From NCBI RefSeq assembly GCF_016859285.1, contig NC_053422.1:24780962-24844961 (forward strand): DNA of 64,000 bases. The letters are read 5' to 3'. Positions 11,061-22,440 of the stretch are shown piece after piece. The translations under genes and the position numbers were made by a program. Under the pieces are notes generated by a model. It saw only the letters and a list, made by a program, of their open reading frames with translations. It did no database searches and was not told the DNA's origin. Position 1 is the stretch's first letter; the number at the start of each line of letters is the position of its first letter. The DNA is from Xiphias gladius. Lineage: Eukaryota > Chordata > Actinopteri > Istiophoriformes > Xiphiidae.

Positions 11061-13983
11061 TTACTCCAGTAGTACGTACAGTCTGTTGCTAGTCCAAGCT
11101 GTTACATTCAGTTCATTAAAAAAATAGCCTATACAAGCACTGCACATAATAATTAGCTTAGTGACCTATTATTTCCAACTCATTTAGCAGATTATGATTT
11201 TTTCTGTGGCGTTTGTCATCTTTTAATGTGCTTTTAATGAGAAAGTAACATACGTTCTGTAGATAGTACCACATTCCTCTTGATATTGTTGTAACCAACA
11301 TCACATTAGACAACATAACTACACACATCCATGGTATGGAAAGGAAACATGATGAATATTAAGTAGGCATTCCAACTGTTTACATTTTCCAAGTTTAATT
11401 TTGAGAAGAGAAAGTCTGCCTTTCCTCAGTTTAAGTAAAATTCTGCAGTGGAAAATATTGTAAATGAAAGAGAAGACATGATGACGGACACTTGGAGTAT
11501 AGCAGAAAAAATTTAGCCTAACTTAATTTCATCCATACATACCATAATAAGGTCAGAAGAATGAGTAAGGTGCATGATTTGGCTTTGAATCTGTCGAAGA
11601 TAAGTATACTATTTCTTGACAGCTGCTTGTACAGAAGTAGGTAAATACTATTCTACTCATTACTTCCTTGTCAGACTTTTAATCGTACAAGAGAGCGGGT
11701 CAAGGGAAAGTCAGAGGGGTACAGATTTACAGTGGAGGTATAGGCATTTCATTTGACAAGTGAATAACTTTTTAAAATTTTCATTAATGTGTCAGTTTTG
11801 TGAATCAGAACTAAAGTAAGGAGTTACTGACTAAAGTTTAACAGGCTGCGTGGCTGTCTGCATCTACGTAACAAAAGAAGGATGGTCATGCTTCTGAGCA
11901 CTGAATCTTTTGAAACAGAGCTACACTCAGACAAGTCAAGATACATTAGCAAAGCAAAAGAAGAAATAGGCTACTCTTGTTGACTTTATACAAGATTCTT
12001 GCAGTGTTATCAGTCCCAGCAGAAGACCATTAAATTCACACGTAAGTATTATCTGGAGTGCTCAGCCTTTACTTACATATATGTGTAACTTAGGTACAGT
12101 AACATGGATGTGTCAGTCCCAGGAATGTTATGAATTGCTTTTTTTTTTTTTTTTTTTGTGAAGAGTTGATGTGCATCAACGCTGAGAAATAGGACAGTGA
12201 CATGTAGCAAAGTTGGCAATTCATCGAAAAGTTTTCAAAACTGACATCATGACACCAACTGTCCCCATTTCAGGAATGTTGGTATATTGGATCAATACAT
12301 CCCTTCAGACAGGTTGCTACCTACCCAAGTATTAAAAGATGGACATCAGACATAATAATGTCATCGGAAAGCGCAAGTCACACCGAATCTAAAAATATGT
12401 GCTTCATGTCTGTGTGTTCAGATTTGATTATGGCTCAAATGAGTATGTATTTTGACACAAAATGTACCAGTCCCTTTAAACAAATTGTAATCAACTAGAA
12501 GTAAAATTGCTAGCAACCTGCACACAAACTGACTGGCAATTACAAATATACAACCAACTTCCTATGGCCTTACTTACAAAAAAAAAAGTATAGACACCAT
12601 GACAGGTGTCCATAGACGGTTATGTAGCAATATTAAGCTACATATATCAGATTGCATTTTAGCATTTAGCATTTAGCCAGACCCAGCGTGCACCTGTTGG
12701 TCATGCATCAAGGTGGGTGTGTTTGATTGGGTCACATAGGGTGGGTGCATTAAATCAGTGACTGATTGCAGCGATGCAAATGCAACCCCTCACACCCACT
12801 GACAGTCAGTCAGTGAATGTAGATATTTAGAACATATATCTGGACTGTGAGCTGAGAGCGGCGCCTCTCTGAACATGGAGACACACCAGCCGTTTCTTCT
12901 CTGCCTCAGCTGCTGATTTGGCTTCTTTCATTTGTTTCATTCTCACATCGTTTATCATAACTCCATCCATGACTTTCGTTTTATACTCTGTAATGATTAT
13001 GACTTGAAATGTAGTAAAGAGATAAAATTATGTAAGAGTTAAATTACTTACGTTTAAAAATACTCAAAAGTACAAGTACACAAAAAAACAACAACTTTAG
13101 TCCAGTAAAGAGGGTACATTTACTGGCAGGGGAAATGAAAAAAATGACTGTCAGCCCCTTACCAGCCAAACTGTTAACTGTTGCTGATCAAATAGGATTT
13201 TAAATGCTTAGAGGCTGTATCTGTCTAGATACCATCAAAGAAATAAAATATGACAATCTCTTATTTTGACATGGGGCTCAAAGTTAGTAGAAGGTCCACC
13301 CAAAGGGTAAAATCAAATAGTCAACTAATATTTTGGTTCCCCAACAGTAAATCATACAGAGGGAAATCAGGTTTTATTCTTTTTTCAGCATCTTCTTTAG
13401 GAAATGTTTCTCCTGCTGTCAGCAGAAAAAAGTATTTTATTTCAGCTACACACAAAAATCAAACCATACTGCTAGCAGCAAATTCCATGTCAATCTGACC
13501 AGATGTTGCTGAGATAGCTTGGTCTGGAACTAAGCTTTGGATTGATGAAAGGTCAGACTTGTATTACATTTCTTTGGCCATGCTGTGAAAAACAGCTACT
13601 GAAGTGATTGAAATTACTCGTCAGATTGAAAGATAGACAGAAGCAGGTGTATGATGTCAATGAAGTTTCCAGGTAGGTTCCAGTCTTCTTTAATGTGGCA
13701 GCATTTCCATACAGTCTCACCTGCCACCTCTATCATTTAATCCAGAGCAATTCAACATGATAGCTCCTGCCCAGCGCTGTGGATCAGGTCCTTTTGTTAT
13801 TTTTAGGTCAGTGTTCCTTGGCCCCACATCACCTGCTATAAACTGAACACAATCCAGCAACAAGAAACCCATAAGCTTTGATTAATTCATTAAATTGTCA
13901 TAAGGTTGTTTTGCAAAACAGGCGCCGTTTTTCCACATGTTCACACCCAGGCCACATGCTTGCACGACTACACACACACGCAG

Positions 13984-13990
<7 letters not shown>
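11061..13990. other. No gene recognised; poly-T tract and degenerate repeat traces
   Basis: A run of about 18 T lies near 12139-12157. A patch around 13040-13130 with repeated aagtac-like words may be a worn copy of the repeat seen at 18368. No exon-like sequence is seen. Confidence 0.4.

Positions 13991-14044
<54 letters not shown>
13991..14044. repeat. (CA)27 microsatellite
   Basis: Uninterrupted CA dinucleotide run of 54 bp. It generates the spurious HTHTHT and VCVCVC frames on the two strands. Confidence 0.97.
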
Positions 14045-14046
<2 letters not shown>

Positions 14047-14236
14047 TATAGACACAAACAGCAGCACACATGCATTTTCACAGAAGTGGGTTTCAAATAC
14101 ACACAGCCATGAACAACACTTGATCTGTTTAGCTGCTGTTTAATTGATAGCTATTATTTACAGTAAAAGACGATCCAAAAAGGAACTTAGCGGATCACCT
14201 GTTTCCTTTAGCATCATGTCATACTGTCGGGATGGG

Positions 14237-14237
<1 letters not shown>

Positions 14238-14269
<32 letters not shown>
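14238..14269. repeat. (GT)n microsatellite
   Basis: GT run of about 16 units, followed by an impure GT-rich stretch to about 14310. Confidence 0.95.
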
Positions 14270-14274
<5 letters not shown>

Positions 14275-14418
14275 GTATGTGTACATGTTGGTGTATGTGT
14301 GCACTTGTGTACGTGTGAGGTGATGAATCACATTGAAAATTACAGAGAGTAATTTATTTCTTTTCTTATCTTGTGCCTTTGTAACCACACCTCGCCTCAC
14401 TTTTTATCTGTTTGTGTT

Positions 14419-14424
<6 letters not shown>

Positions 14425-14449
<25 letters not shown>

Positions 14450-14450
14450 G
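14425..14450. repeat. (GT)n microsatellite
   Basis: GT run of about 13 units, preceded by an impure TTTGTG stretch. Confidence 0.95.
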
Positions 14451-14734
14451 AGTATGCACACATGGGCTTGTTTTTATATCCCAGTGGCTACTTAATTCTG
14501 AATACATGCTAACCCATGGAGATTTATGTCACTCATGGGGACAAAATTGAGGTCCTCATGGGTCCAGGCTGCTTTTTGAGGGTTAAGACTTGGTTTTAGG
14601 GTTCAGGTTAGAATCAGATATAGGTTAGTGTTAGGGGAAGGCATTTAGTTGTGATGGTTAAGGTCAGAGTAACGGGCAAGGAAATACATTATGTCAATGA
14701 GTTGTCCCCGCGGGGATAGTGGAATAAACTTGTC

Positions 14735-14789
14735 TGTGTGTGTGTGTGTGTGTGTGTGTTTATTTGTGTGTGTGTGTGTGTGTGTGTGT
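14735..14789. repeat. Interrupted (GT)n microsatellite
   Basis: Two GT runs separated by ttatt; about 55 bp in all. Confidence 0.95.
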
Positions 14790-14964
14790 TTTTTCCAGTA
14801 TAACCCTGACTTTGTTGGAAATGGTACTCCTCATGGGAACCAAAACTCAGTCTTAATTAGGCAAAACATCATTTATGAGGTCCTGGTTAAGGTTAGGGTT
14901 TGGGTTAGGCTGTCTACAATGAATTGAAGTCTATGCAATGTCCTAAAATATAGGTGTGATATCT

Positions 14965-14966
<2 letters not shown>

Positions 14967-15010
<44 letters not shown>

Positions 15011-15014
15011 GTGT
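14967..15014. repeat. (GT)n microsatellite
   Basis: GT run of about 24 units with one C interruption near its right end. Confidence 0.95.
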
Positions 15015-15536
15015 ACTTGTATGACTATACATTGTAAGGACCAGTTTGAGTTTTAGACCGCTGGAGTGAGGACATTTTGGGAAAAAAGATGAGATACGGC
15101 CAATAACGCACCAGATAAAAAAAAGGTGGCTTTGATCAATCTATCAACAAGTAATGGCAAGATACTCAGCGAGCTGAGAAAGAAGTTACATGCTGAAGTA
15201 ACATAACTGTATTTCTTCTTCCTCCTGTGGGATGCAGTTGTGTGTTTATGTTGTAAATGCAGCAGAGGCTGTGTCAGTCTTCAGTACACATGCTGAATTT
15301 GGCAATGCACTTAATAGCTCTTGTGACTCTTACACGAAACACACAGGGCACCTGAAGCCTGAGCCTCTCCGTCTACATTTACGATACACTGCGAGTACCA
15401 GTCAGTAAGTAACCAAATAGATCTAGATTTAAATGCAAGGACTGTTAGATTCTGCCCCAGACACATGTCCAAAGCCAACATGGGACCTGTTGTAGGCAGA
15501 TGTTGGCTAGTGTGATTCTTGATGTTCTCTCTCCAG

Positions 15537-16536
15537 ATGTAGACGTGCTGGGCCAGCAAGCTGACCACCTCCTCTGTGCTGGGAACAACACCCACACTTT
15601 CTTTAAGGTGAACCAGCACTGGGACAACCCAAGATTGTTGATAAAGGTATTTTTAATTTTTTTGTTCAGCAGTTCACAATTTTACATCTCCCAGTTAGGC
15701 AACAACTCTTTTATAATATTTAACACATTCAGGAAGAAGTATCTAACCTGCATGTTTTGTTCCTATAGACCCCAAGGGAATACCAGCTTGACTCTGGAAT
15801 AGAGTCCAAAATAAGCTGAACTGTCACCTACTTTGTTTTGAATCCAGCACTACCCAGAAATGCAGGAATCCATTGAGCTGGAGGATCAAAGAGCATTTGT
15901 CAGTCTCCTGAAATGCCTTCTACATACAGACCCAGGGAAGACTCTCACGCACCCCTTTGTCACAATGGTCCTTCTGGAAGATGAAATAGGGGCCAGCTTG
16001 TAGTAAATAACTGTTTTGGTTTCAGTAGGGTTGAATAGATACATGATTGGATTAATGGTAAGATTTGTTTAATGATTGAGTGATCCATTCATTTATTGTC
16101 ATTGTTGTATTGTATTGTTTTATTCAGTGTCAAGTATTCTTTTGAGTAAATGAAGATCTTATTAATGGATGACTTTGATGAGGAGCTATCTCCTGATGGT
16201 GAGGTTGAGGAAGAGCCCAAATGTGAAGAGCCTTCAGCCATACCTCATTATACTGACGCTTGCTCAGTCCTTCCTGGCTCCTGTGATGGCATTAAAAACA
16301 TGCCTCAGTCATCTGATGGAGCATAAGCTGCTACAGATATAGACGCTAATGGCTCAATTATAAAGGAACCAGCTGTTAGCCAAGGTGCAACCAGTCCAGC
16401 TGAGGATACATTGACCAATGGCGGGTCAACTGATGAGGGTCCACCTGCCAAAGTCAAGAAGAGCCCTCTGAAGAGAATCGGGAAATTCTTTCGCAGGGCA
16501 ATTTGGACCTTGTTTGGCATGAAAAAACGCCAATAA
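15537..16536 (+). pseudogene. HIPK-like protein kinase, 3' exons, disrupted
   Basis: Three exon-like blocks on the plus strand resemble the C-terminal part of the expanded fish HIPK-like kinases. Block 1 (15537-15646) has an acceptor ctctccag and reads DVLGQQADHLLCAGN, then THTFFKVNQHWDNPR, ending at a gtattt donor. Block 2 (15769-15999) follows a cctatag acceptor: TPREYQLDSGIESK, then a frame change, then PEMQESIELEDQRAF, VSLLKCLLHTD and THPFVTM, the end of the kinase C-lobe. Block 3 (16128-16536) is an acidic tail ending in SPLKRIGKFFRRA and the last residues KKRQ before TAA. Block 2 holds a stop and a frame break, and block 3 has two in-frame stops (TAA at about 16147 and in GGAGCATAAG at about 16324). 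The N-lobe and catalytic loop are not found upstream. I infer a recent pseudogene. A gene with unusual splicing cannot be fully excluded because the tail is well preserved. Confidence 0.7.
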
Positions 16537-16609
16537 AGAAATGTTGAATGTCATAGTCATATAGGCCAAGTGTCAACAACAGTCAAAATTTTTCTGGTGC
16601 TTTTCCTCG

Positions 16610-16720
16610 CCACTGATGCCAAGTGCTTGCTCATTGGGGAATATTGGGTCTCTGTTAATAATATTGTAAAGGTCTAGACCTGCTCCATATAAAAAGTGCC
16701 CTGAGATAACTTGTGTTATG
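16610..16720 (+). mobile_element. LINE 3' UTR fragment
   Basis: Contains tattgggtctctgttaat, gtctagacctgctc and aagtgccctgagataac, shared with the copies at 10.9 kb (reverse) and 55.8 kb. It stops before the ATTGA tail. It lies just 3' of the HIPK-like pseudogene. Confidence 0.65.
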
Positions 16721-17850
16721 ATACCTTCCTAATAAGCATTCACATATGGCCTCATGTGACTCAAAAAACTGTCATTTACACTGTGCCTATGGTGACCCGA
16801 ATGACTCTAACAACAGTCCTTACAACAACCAGGAACACTAATGAACCAAGTGACATCAATGGCCTTGATAATGACCCCACAGAGGTTGAATTTCCCTTGA
16901 ATTTTTCCTGTGTGTTTTTTGGAGATGACACCATGATTATTTGATTAATTCAATTATATCACATTTGCTATACAGCCACTGATCAACCGAAATAATTGTT
17001 TGGTGAATAAAATGTCATAGAATTGTGGAAAATGGCTGTTCTAATTTCGTGAAGTGCAAGGTGACCTTTTTTGTTTAACCAACAATCCAAAACCCAAAGA
17101 TACACATTTTTAACAATATTTTTCTTAAATGAATAACCTCACTTATAATCACATAGTTATCTATTAATTTGATCAGTCTGTATATCAGGCTGTCCCTTTG
17201 ATCAAAACAACATCACATCATATTTTCCCATTCACAAGACATTGGAAATCAAATGGGTTAATGACATCTAGATGTTTATCTCATTTTGTTTCCTTAACAC
17301 TGAGGTTGTTTTACATTGTTATTTTAAGAAGGTAAATTTTACTGCTTGTCCCCTGCAATGTGTCCAGAATGTTTATTGAACACTCTTGAGCTCCCCTAAT
17401 TCCTTTATTTAAATATTTTGAATTTTTATGTATTTTTCCCTTGTCATTTTTTAAATAATATTATCAAAATGTATTAACAAAGTACTTAAAATCTAATCTG
17501 CAAAATTGTTACAGATAGAATTGAAATTACGCAAAAATACAGGGATAAACTAAGAAGGACTATCAATAGAACAAGTCATACTAAAAATCTAAAAAAGCAA
17601 TTACGCCCATTTATGTGATTATTTTTTTTGTTTGTCTTTTATTAAAATAAATAAAAATTGGAAAAATGTGCGTTATGTGTACCTCATGAATACCTCATCC
17701 AGCTGAGGGTGACATCGTGTGCACAAGTTTGGCCTTCCTGAGTTGCCTTACAAGTGGCAGTAGCAGACTGTCCTGAGTTGCTTCATCCAGAATATTTGCA
17801 GCATTTTGCAGCGATAAATTTCACGCTGTTTATTCATCAGTCGGGCCCTG
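16721..17850. other. No recognisable feature
   Basis: AT-rich sequence between the two pseudogenes. The 77-codon frame at 16711-16944 shows no family resemblance. Confidence 0.45.
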
Positions 17851-18213
17851 CAGGTCTCAAGCCTGTGCCAAGTCACCAATCATCTTTATCTTGGTAATGG
17901 CAGAGAGGTCAATGACAGATAAAATACAGCGCAGATGCTGCACATTTGTGCATTGCAGCACCTGTGTGAGCTGCTCCACCACCCTGTGCATGGCCTATCT
18001 GATGGAGCACCGTGGTGTGACTCTCCTGGAGGCCCACAGGTGGGTGGAGACCTGTCGACCCCTGGTCAGGCCGAATAATGTCTTATGGAAGCAGTTCATC
18101 TGGTATGAGATGGAGCTTTGTGGATGCAACTCTGTCTGGTCTCCTCCTCCACTGGGCAGACACCAGACATATCTGAAGAAGAGGCCAGAAATATGATGCC
18201 ACTTCGAGGACCT
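17851..18213 (+). pseudogene. DUSP18/14-like dual-specificity phosphatase, decayed
   Basis: The plus strand reads SLCQVTNHLYLGNGREVNDR, the N-terminal strand of the small single-exon DUSPs. It then jumps, with an internal deletion that I estimate at 55-65 codons and a frame change, to TDKIQRR and the active-site segment at about 17951. That segment reads HCSTCVSCST where the family has HCAAGVSRSA: the glycine and the catalytic arginine of HCxxGxxR are both cysteine. It continues LCMAYLMEHRGVTLLEAHRW and RPLVRPNN, KQFIWYEMEL. After a second frame change comes TPDISEEEARNMMPL, which matches the end of DUSP18-type proteins. The nucleophile Cys is present, but with Arg lost and the middle missing it cannot be an active phosphatase. 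The single-exon nature means I cannot say whether it arose by retrocopy or tandem duplication. Confidence 0.8.
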
Positions 18214-18367
18214 TACCTTCCGGCAGTACTTTATGTGTGGGGTGAGGGGGCCCTTGTTTCACAGGGATGAAATGTACTGTGTCACCTATGTGCAGTGGCA
18301 GTAACCGTAACATTCTATTTATTCATGGAAAGATAGATAAATACTGTTCCATCCTGATTTATTATGG

Positions 18368-18545
18368 GCAGTGGTGGAATTTAATTAAGTACATTTACTC
18401 AAGCACTGTCCTTTACTTTATACTAATCAATATCTTTCGGAGGGAAATACTCTACTTTGTACTCCACCACATTATTTGAAAACTATAATTACATGTTAGA
18501 TTTCAGAATAAGATATTCAATTAAAAATTACACGATAGGCTTACA
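18368..18545 (+). repeat. Teleost interspersed repeat (ggcagtggtggaa type)
   Basis: The stretch reads gggcagtggtggaattta, aagtacatttactcaag, ggagggaaatactctact and tactccaccacatta. This is a repeat very common in fish introns. It looks like the left part of a non-autonomous DNA element; the right end is not evident. Confidence 0.6.
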
Positions 18546-18561
18546 AAGTACAATAAAATAA

Positions 18562-18630
18562 ACCAGTGGTTCCCAACCCATTTGCTTTTTGACACCTCAA
18601 AAAACATTGTCTAGTTGGGACCCCTTTTTA
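18562..18630 (+). mobile_element. hAT (Charlie)-like terminus
   Basis: cagtggttcccaaccca followed by gacacctca and gttgggacccc resembles the tips of hAT-Charlie MITEs (CAGTGGTTCTCAAAC... GGGACCCC). No matching right tip was located, so this is a partial call. Confidence 0.4.
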
Positions 18631-19494
18631 AGTTTCAAATGTCTATGAGCTGTTAGCAGTTACACCAAAGGGAGATTTCCCCTCTAAACGTCTCAGGTGG
18701 TTTGATTTTTTTCAGTGTTTGAGGCCCAAAGAAACCAAATTATAATATTTAACAAAGAAGCACAGATAGGAGAAAAGTTTGCAAAATAATGTGTAATTTT
18801 TTCTTCTTTCCTTCCCCGTTAATCATTTCACGAACTCTTAGATTAAATTAGATTACAAAAAGGCTGAATTTTTTTTGCCTATCCCGCAATAAAAATATAT
18901 TTTTGGGACATAATATGGACTTCTGATTCTGCCAAGAAACAACTGGATTATATCTCTTTTCCCCTCTACAGAGAAAGCTTTCCATAGATTATGACCACCG
19001 CCGGGGTAAAAATATAGTATTCATTTATGAAACAGGCAGAATACAAGAGTCACACATTGAATCACAGTAAAATCCTTCACAATTTGGCACAAGTCTGTCA
19101 GCTCTAAACATGAACACACACTACTACTACTCAAAAGGAAAGTTTAATATAATGTATTAGTAGTATACCTATCCCCGGATATAGACATATTGACCAAGAC
19201 AATGCAGCTGTTGGCCTCTTAGAGAATACTTTGTTGATTAAAACAATCAACATTTCAGACTAGAGTTTCAATGCAAAGTAACAAATGGTACAAGTTAGAA
19301 TAAATGGTGAGAGAGGTGCTGGGCAGCCATAAAATAACCAGACAGTTTACAGCTAACCACCATTTTAATATCAGCAGCAACAACACACAGATTTTTTTGC
19401 GTGAAATTCAGTCTGGATAAAAAGAGAGACACTTACATGTGTATTGAACATCCTAGCAGCAGTTAAAACTTAGGTCAGTTATTCAGTTGTCTTT
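18631..19494. other. No recognisable gene
   Basis: AT-rich, partly perhaps the interior of the hAT-like element to its left. No coding signal. Confidence 0.35.
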
Positions 19495-19875
19495 TAAAGG
19501 AGGAACACAACTTTTTGGGAAATATGCTCATTCACCTTCTTGTGGAGAGTGAGATGAGAAGAATAATACCACTCTCATGTCTGTATGCTAAATATGAAGC
19601 TACAGCCAGCAGATGGCTATCTTAGTTTAGCATAAATGCTCCAGCTCCTGAAATAGTCTAGCACATAGCCCCTTGTAAAAGAGCAATGTGTCATTTTAAC
19701 TATTACATTTTGTATGGATTAAACAGAAGACATATAACATTTTAACTAGTGAACTTTAAGGGTGGTGGACAGCAGATTTTGTCACCTTATTACAAAGTCA
19801 GGCTAGCTGTTTACCCGTTGCCAGCCTTTATGCTAGGCTAAGCTAACTCGCAGCTGACTATACCCTTAGTGCTAT
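19495..19875 (+). repeat. Teleost interspersed repeat, family D
   Basis: tttttgggaaatatgctcat, agtgagatgagaagaata, ccactctcatgtctgta and atgaagctacagccagcag are hallmark phrases of an abundant percomorph dispersed repeat. The later part, tgctaggctaagctaac, is also part of it. I cannot assign a class. Confidence 0.6.
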
Positions 19876-20996
19876 ACTTACCGGGCAACTATGAGAAAAG
19901 TGTTGCTCTTTTCATCCAAATCTCTTTTTTGGAAAAAAAGGAAATAAGCATTTTTTTTTTTTTAATTAATAAACTATTATTTTAAGCCCAGACTTTATCT
20001 GTTTCTGTCAGCATTTTAAAGTCTCTGCCTCTGAGAAGCTGAATTGGGTCAGCACAATGTGAGCTTCTCATTGGGAAAATAATGGTTGTTGTTGCATTCA
20101 TCTGGCCAACACCATACACTAAGGTTGTGAGCAGAAATCTCATTGTGATACTTTTGCACATCAAAATGGAATATGGATACATGTTATCTAACAGACGTTT
20201 AAAACATCCGCACTGAAATTTTACACAGCCAGTATTTTACAAAGATTCAGACGGGCTATTTAGGTACAAAGTGTAATCAGTAATGTACTCTACTAACAAT
20301 GCTGGAATACAACTAGCTATTATTTTCATCTGCTACTGAAACATCCTGAGTCACGACCGTAGTCAGGTCAAATTACAACATTGCCTAAAAAGTGGAATAA
20401 AAACACAAGTGCGAAAACAACATCCTTATTTAATTAAAAGGGTTTATTTTCTGGTTAGTAGAAATGGTTCAGAGATTTTGTGGTGCATTCTTGGGCCTAG
20501 TGAGATATTCACAGCATTTTGGGATATCTTGTACATGGATGAGTAAATCATGATACAATACTGTTGTCGTATGTTGAACATCAGAATAAAGGAATCAAGA
20601 TACAGGTGATTTCACGATATACTGCAAGACAATTATGGTCCTCATCAAATCTGCGTGAGGAAAACTGAACTCTGAAATGTTTTTAAAAAGCAGAAATTAT
20701 TATGTACTGAATTGTTATACTAGTCGTTATACAACTGAATTGAACCAGTTTGTGATACATAGTAACACACAGCACTGTGTACTGTAGGCTATATGCCGTC
20801 TGACTGTAAAACAGCTATAAACTGTGAAAAGGCTGAACTGAAAAACAACTATAGTTTTCTAAATGGACACTTACCGGTCCCCTTAGACCAGTAAGTGGCT
20901 AAGTTTGTCTGTAGTACTACAACAGAATTCATAAACTCAGTTGTCCCCATACACCACAATTTGGTTCTGACCCCGTAAGCCTATGAAATGTCATAT
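19876..20996. other. No recognisable gene
   Basis: AT-rich. A short T-run lies at about 19950-19962. Nothing coding recognised. Confidence 0.4.
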
Positions 20997-21055
20997 ATTT
21001 ATTATATATTTATTATATTTTATTTATTATATATATTATTATATATATATAATTA
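20997..21055. repeat. AT-rich low-complexity tract
   Basis: About 60 bp made almost only of tatatt/tattta words. Confidence 0.85.
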
Positions 21056-21226
21056 TATCCTCTGAAAGTGAAATTATTTCTGTGAAGTGAGCTTTTTCTT
21101 CCACAGATCAAATGAAAATCTGACATGACTTTGAAGTTGACTGGCTTATGGGAAAGGTGGGTACCTGTAAACCACTGAAAAACCTCACTGACCTCATAAA
21201 CCACAAATGCCTGTATATGTGATTGT

Positions 21227-21231
<5 letters not shown>

Positions 21232-21290
<59 letters not shown>
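21232..21290. repeat. Compound (GT)n(GA)n microsatellite
   Basis: GT run of about 23 units passing directly into about 7 GA units. It creates the spurious HTHT frame on the minus strand. Confidence 0.95.
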
Positions 21291-21707
21291 CCTGTTCCCT
21301 CCCTCTCCTGTTGGCCTTGTGCACAGACCTCAAAATCGTTAAGACACCTCTGAACTTTCTAGAATGTCATGGTGCTGTTACCTGAAGCCACTTTGGACAC
21401 ACACTTAGAAGTTTTACTGTATTTTCTGTGGCTACCTGGCAATTGATTTCAGTTAGGACCATGTTTCACATCTGGAGAAGTCATTTACTTCATTCTTGGA
21501 TTTATTAATTTATGTTAAATTGCTTCAGTAACTTATTGAAGACATTTTCAGCCTCATTAGTATTTAGGGGGAGGCTACTTTGAGCGGCACCCAGTCCAAA
21601 ATACTATAGATGTATTTTCAGTTACAGCTGTTTCTTCACTCTGAATTAAATCTGTCCCCTCAGTGAACCTTAGTTAAACTAGAAGATATTAGATGATATT
21701 CCCACAG

Positions 21708-21735
21708 TACAGTAGTGCAATACTGCACTACTGTA
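21708..21735. repeat. Perfect 12-bp inverted repeat (hairpin)
   Basis: tacagtagtgca and tgcactactgta are exact reverse complements separated by 4 bp (atac). No known element or terminator is attached. Confidence 0.85.
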
Positions 21736-22045
21736 TTTTTAAAATGATCAATGCAGTCATATAGTAATAATATCAATAGAGTATTAAACATGTCCGAAGA
21801 CCTTTATGCTAATGATTAGCCAAAACACACCTTTGTATTATTTTCAATGTTTGTCATATTACTACTGTGGTTCCGTTTTTTTGAGCTCGGTAACATCAAA
21901 GTCAAGAATTACACATTTGCCACTATTAGCTTCCTGTCAATGACCATAAATAAACAAAATGACATCCATAACGTGCTAGAATTTTGGCTGAATGAGACTA
22001 AATAACAAAAATATATTCATGAAGGTCACTATATGCATGAAAGAG

Positions 22046-22440
22046 ACTGTCTTCCTGTAAAAAAATGCCCATAGGTCATTTGTGCAAGCATCTTATTATA
22101 ACTTACTTATGACTTAGTTAGGTTTCGTTGTTAGGTGACCTCTAACGGTCGTAGTAATTATGAAAGGAGCAAAGGAGGAAGTCAGATGACATAATATAAA
22201 GAGAGCGACAAAGTCTGCGTTAGGAGGAGGTTGAGGTTGGTGGATGGGTCGAGGAGACTGTTGCTCATTTCCAGTGTGGAACTACTGTTGTCTTCTGTTG
22301 TTTCTTTTATCCATGAATGTTGTACAACCTTAACCCTGTGTTTATTATTTTAACCAAGATGATAAAGGTTCTCTAACCTTAAGGAAGTACTTATTTTAAC
22401 CCAAACCACAGCGTTTTCCTAAACCTAACCTAACCATGAC
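22046..22440 (-). repeat. Teleost interspersed repeat, family B (opposite orientation to 54.2 kb copy)
   Basis: gagactgtcttcctg, ttgttaggtgacctc, gtagtaattatgaaagg and aaaggaggaagtca correspond in reverse complement to the copy at 54216-54801. The left boundary here (gagactg) agrees with the tip defined by the nested copy (ctgagactgcc). It also contains several AACCTAACC-type words; these belong to the repeat and not to a telomere. Confidence 0.6.

Larger units (their letters stand above)
14500..15080. repeat. Teleost GT-microsatellite-associated repeat
   Basis: Around the GT runs are phrases well known from fish genomes beside such microsatellites: gttagggtttgggttaggc, ggcatttagttgtgatggtt and attatgtcaatgagttgtcc. 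They occur in two partly repeated blocks (14500-14735 and 14800-14960), each ending in a GT run, so this seems to be a tandem duplication of a microsatellite-bearing repeat. The ggttaggg words are not telomeric arrays. Confidence 0.6.

Noticed and set aside
13882-14112. Frames rich in HTHTHT or VCVCVC
   Set aside because: Translation of the CA/GT microsatellite on the two strands.
14885-14906. Telomere-like ggttaggg words
   Set aside because: Only a few irregular copies inside a known type of GT-associated repeat; no (TTAGGG)n array.
15311-15619. 102-codon minus-strand frame containing LALDMCLG, reminiscent of a kinase motif
   Set aside because: It lies antisense to the HIPK-like exon and the resemblance is limited to a few residues.
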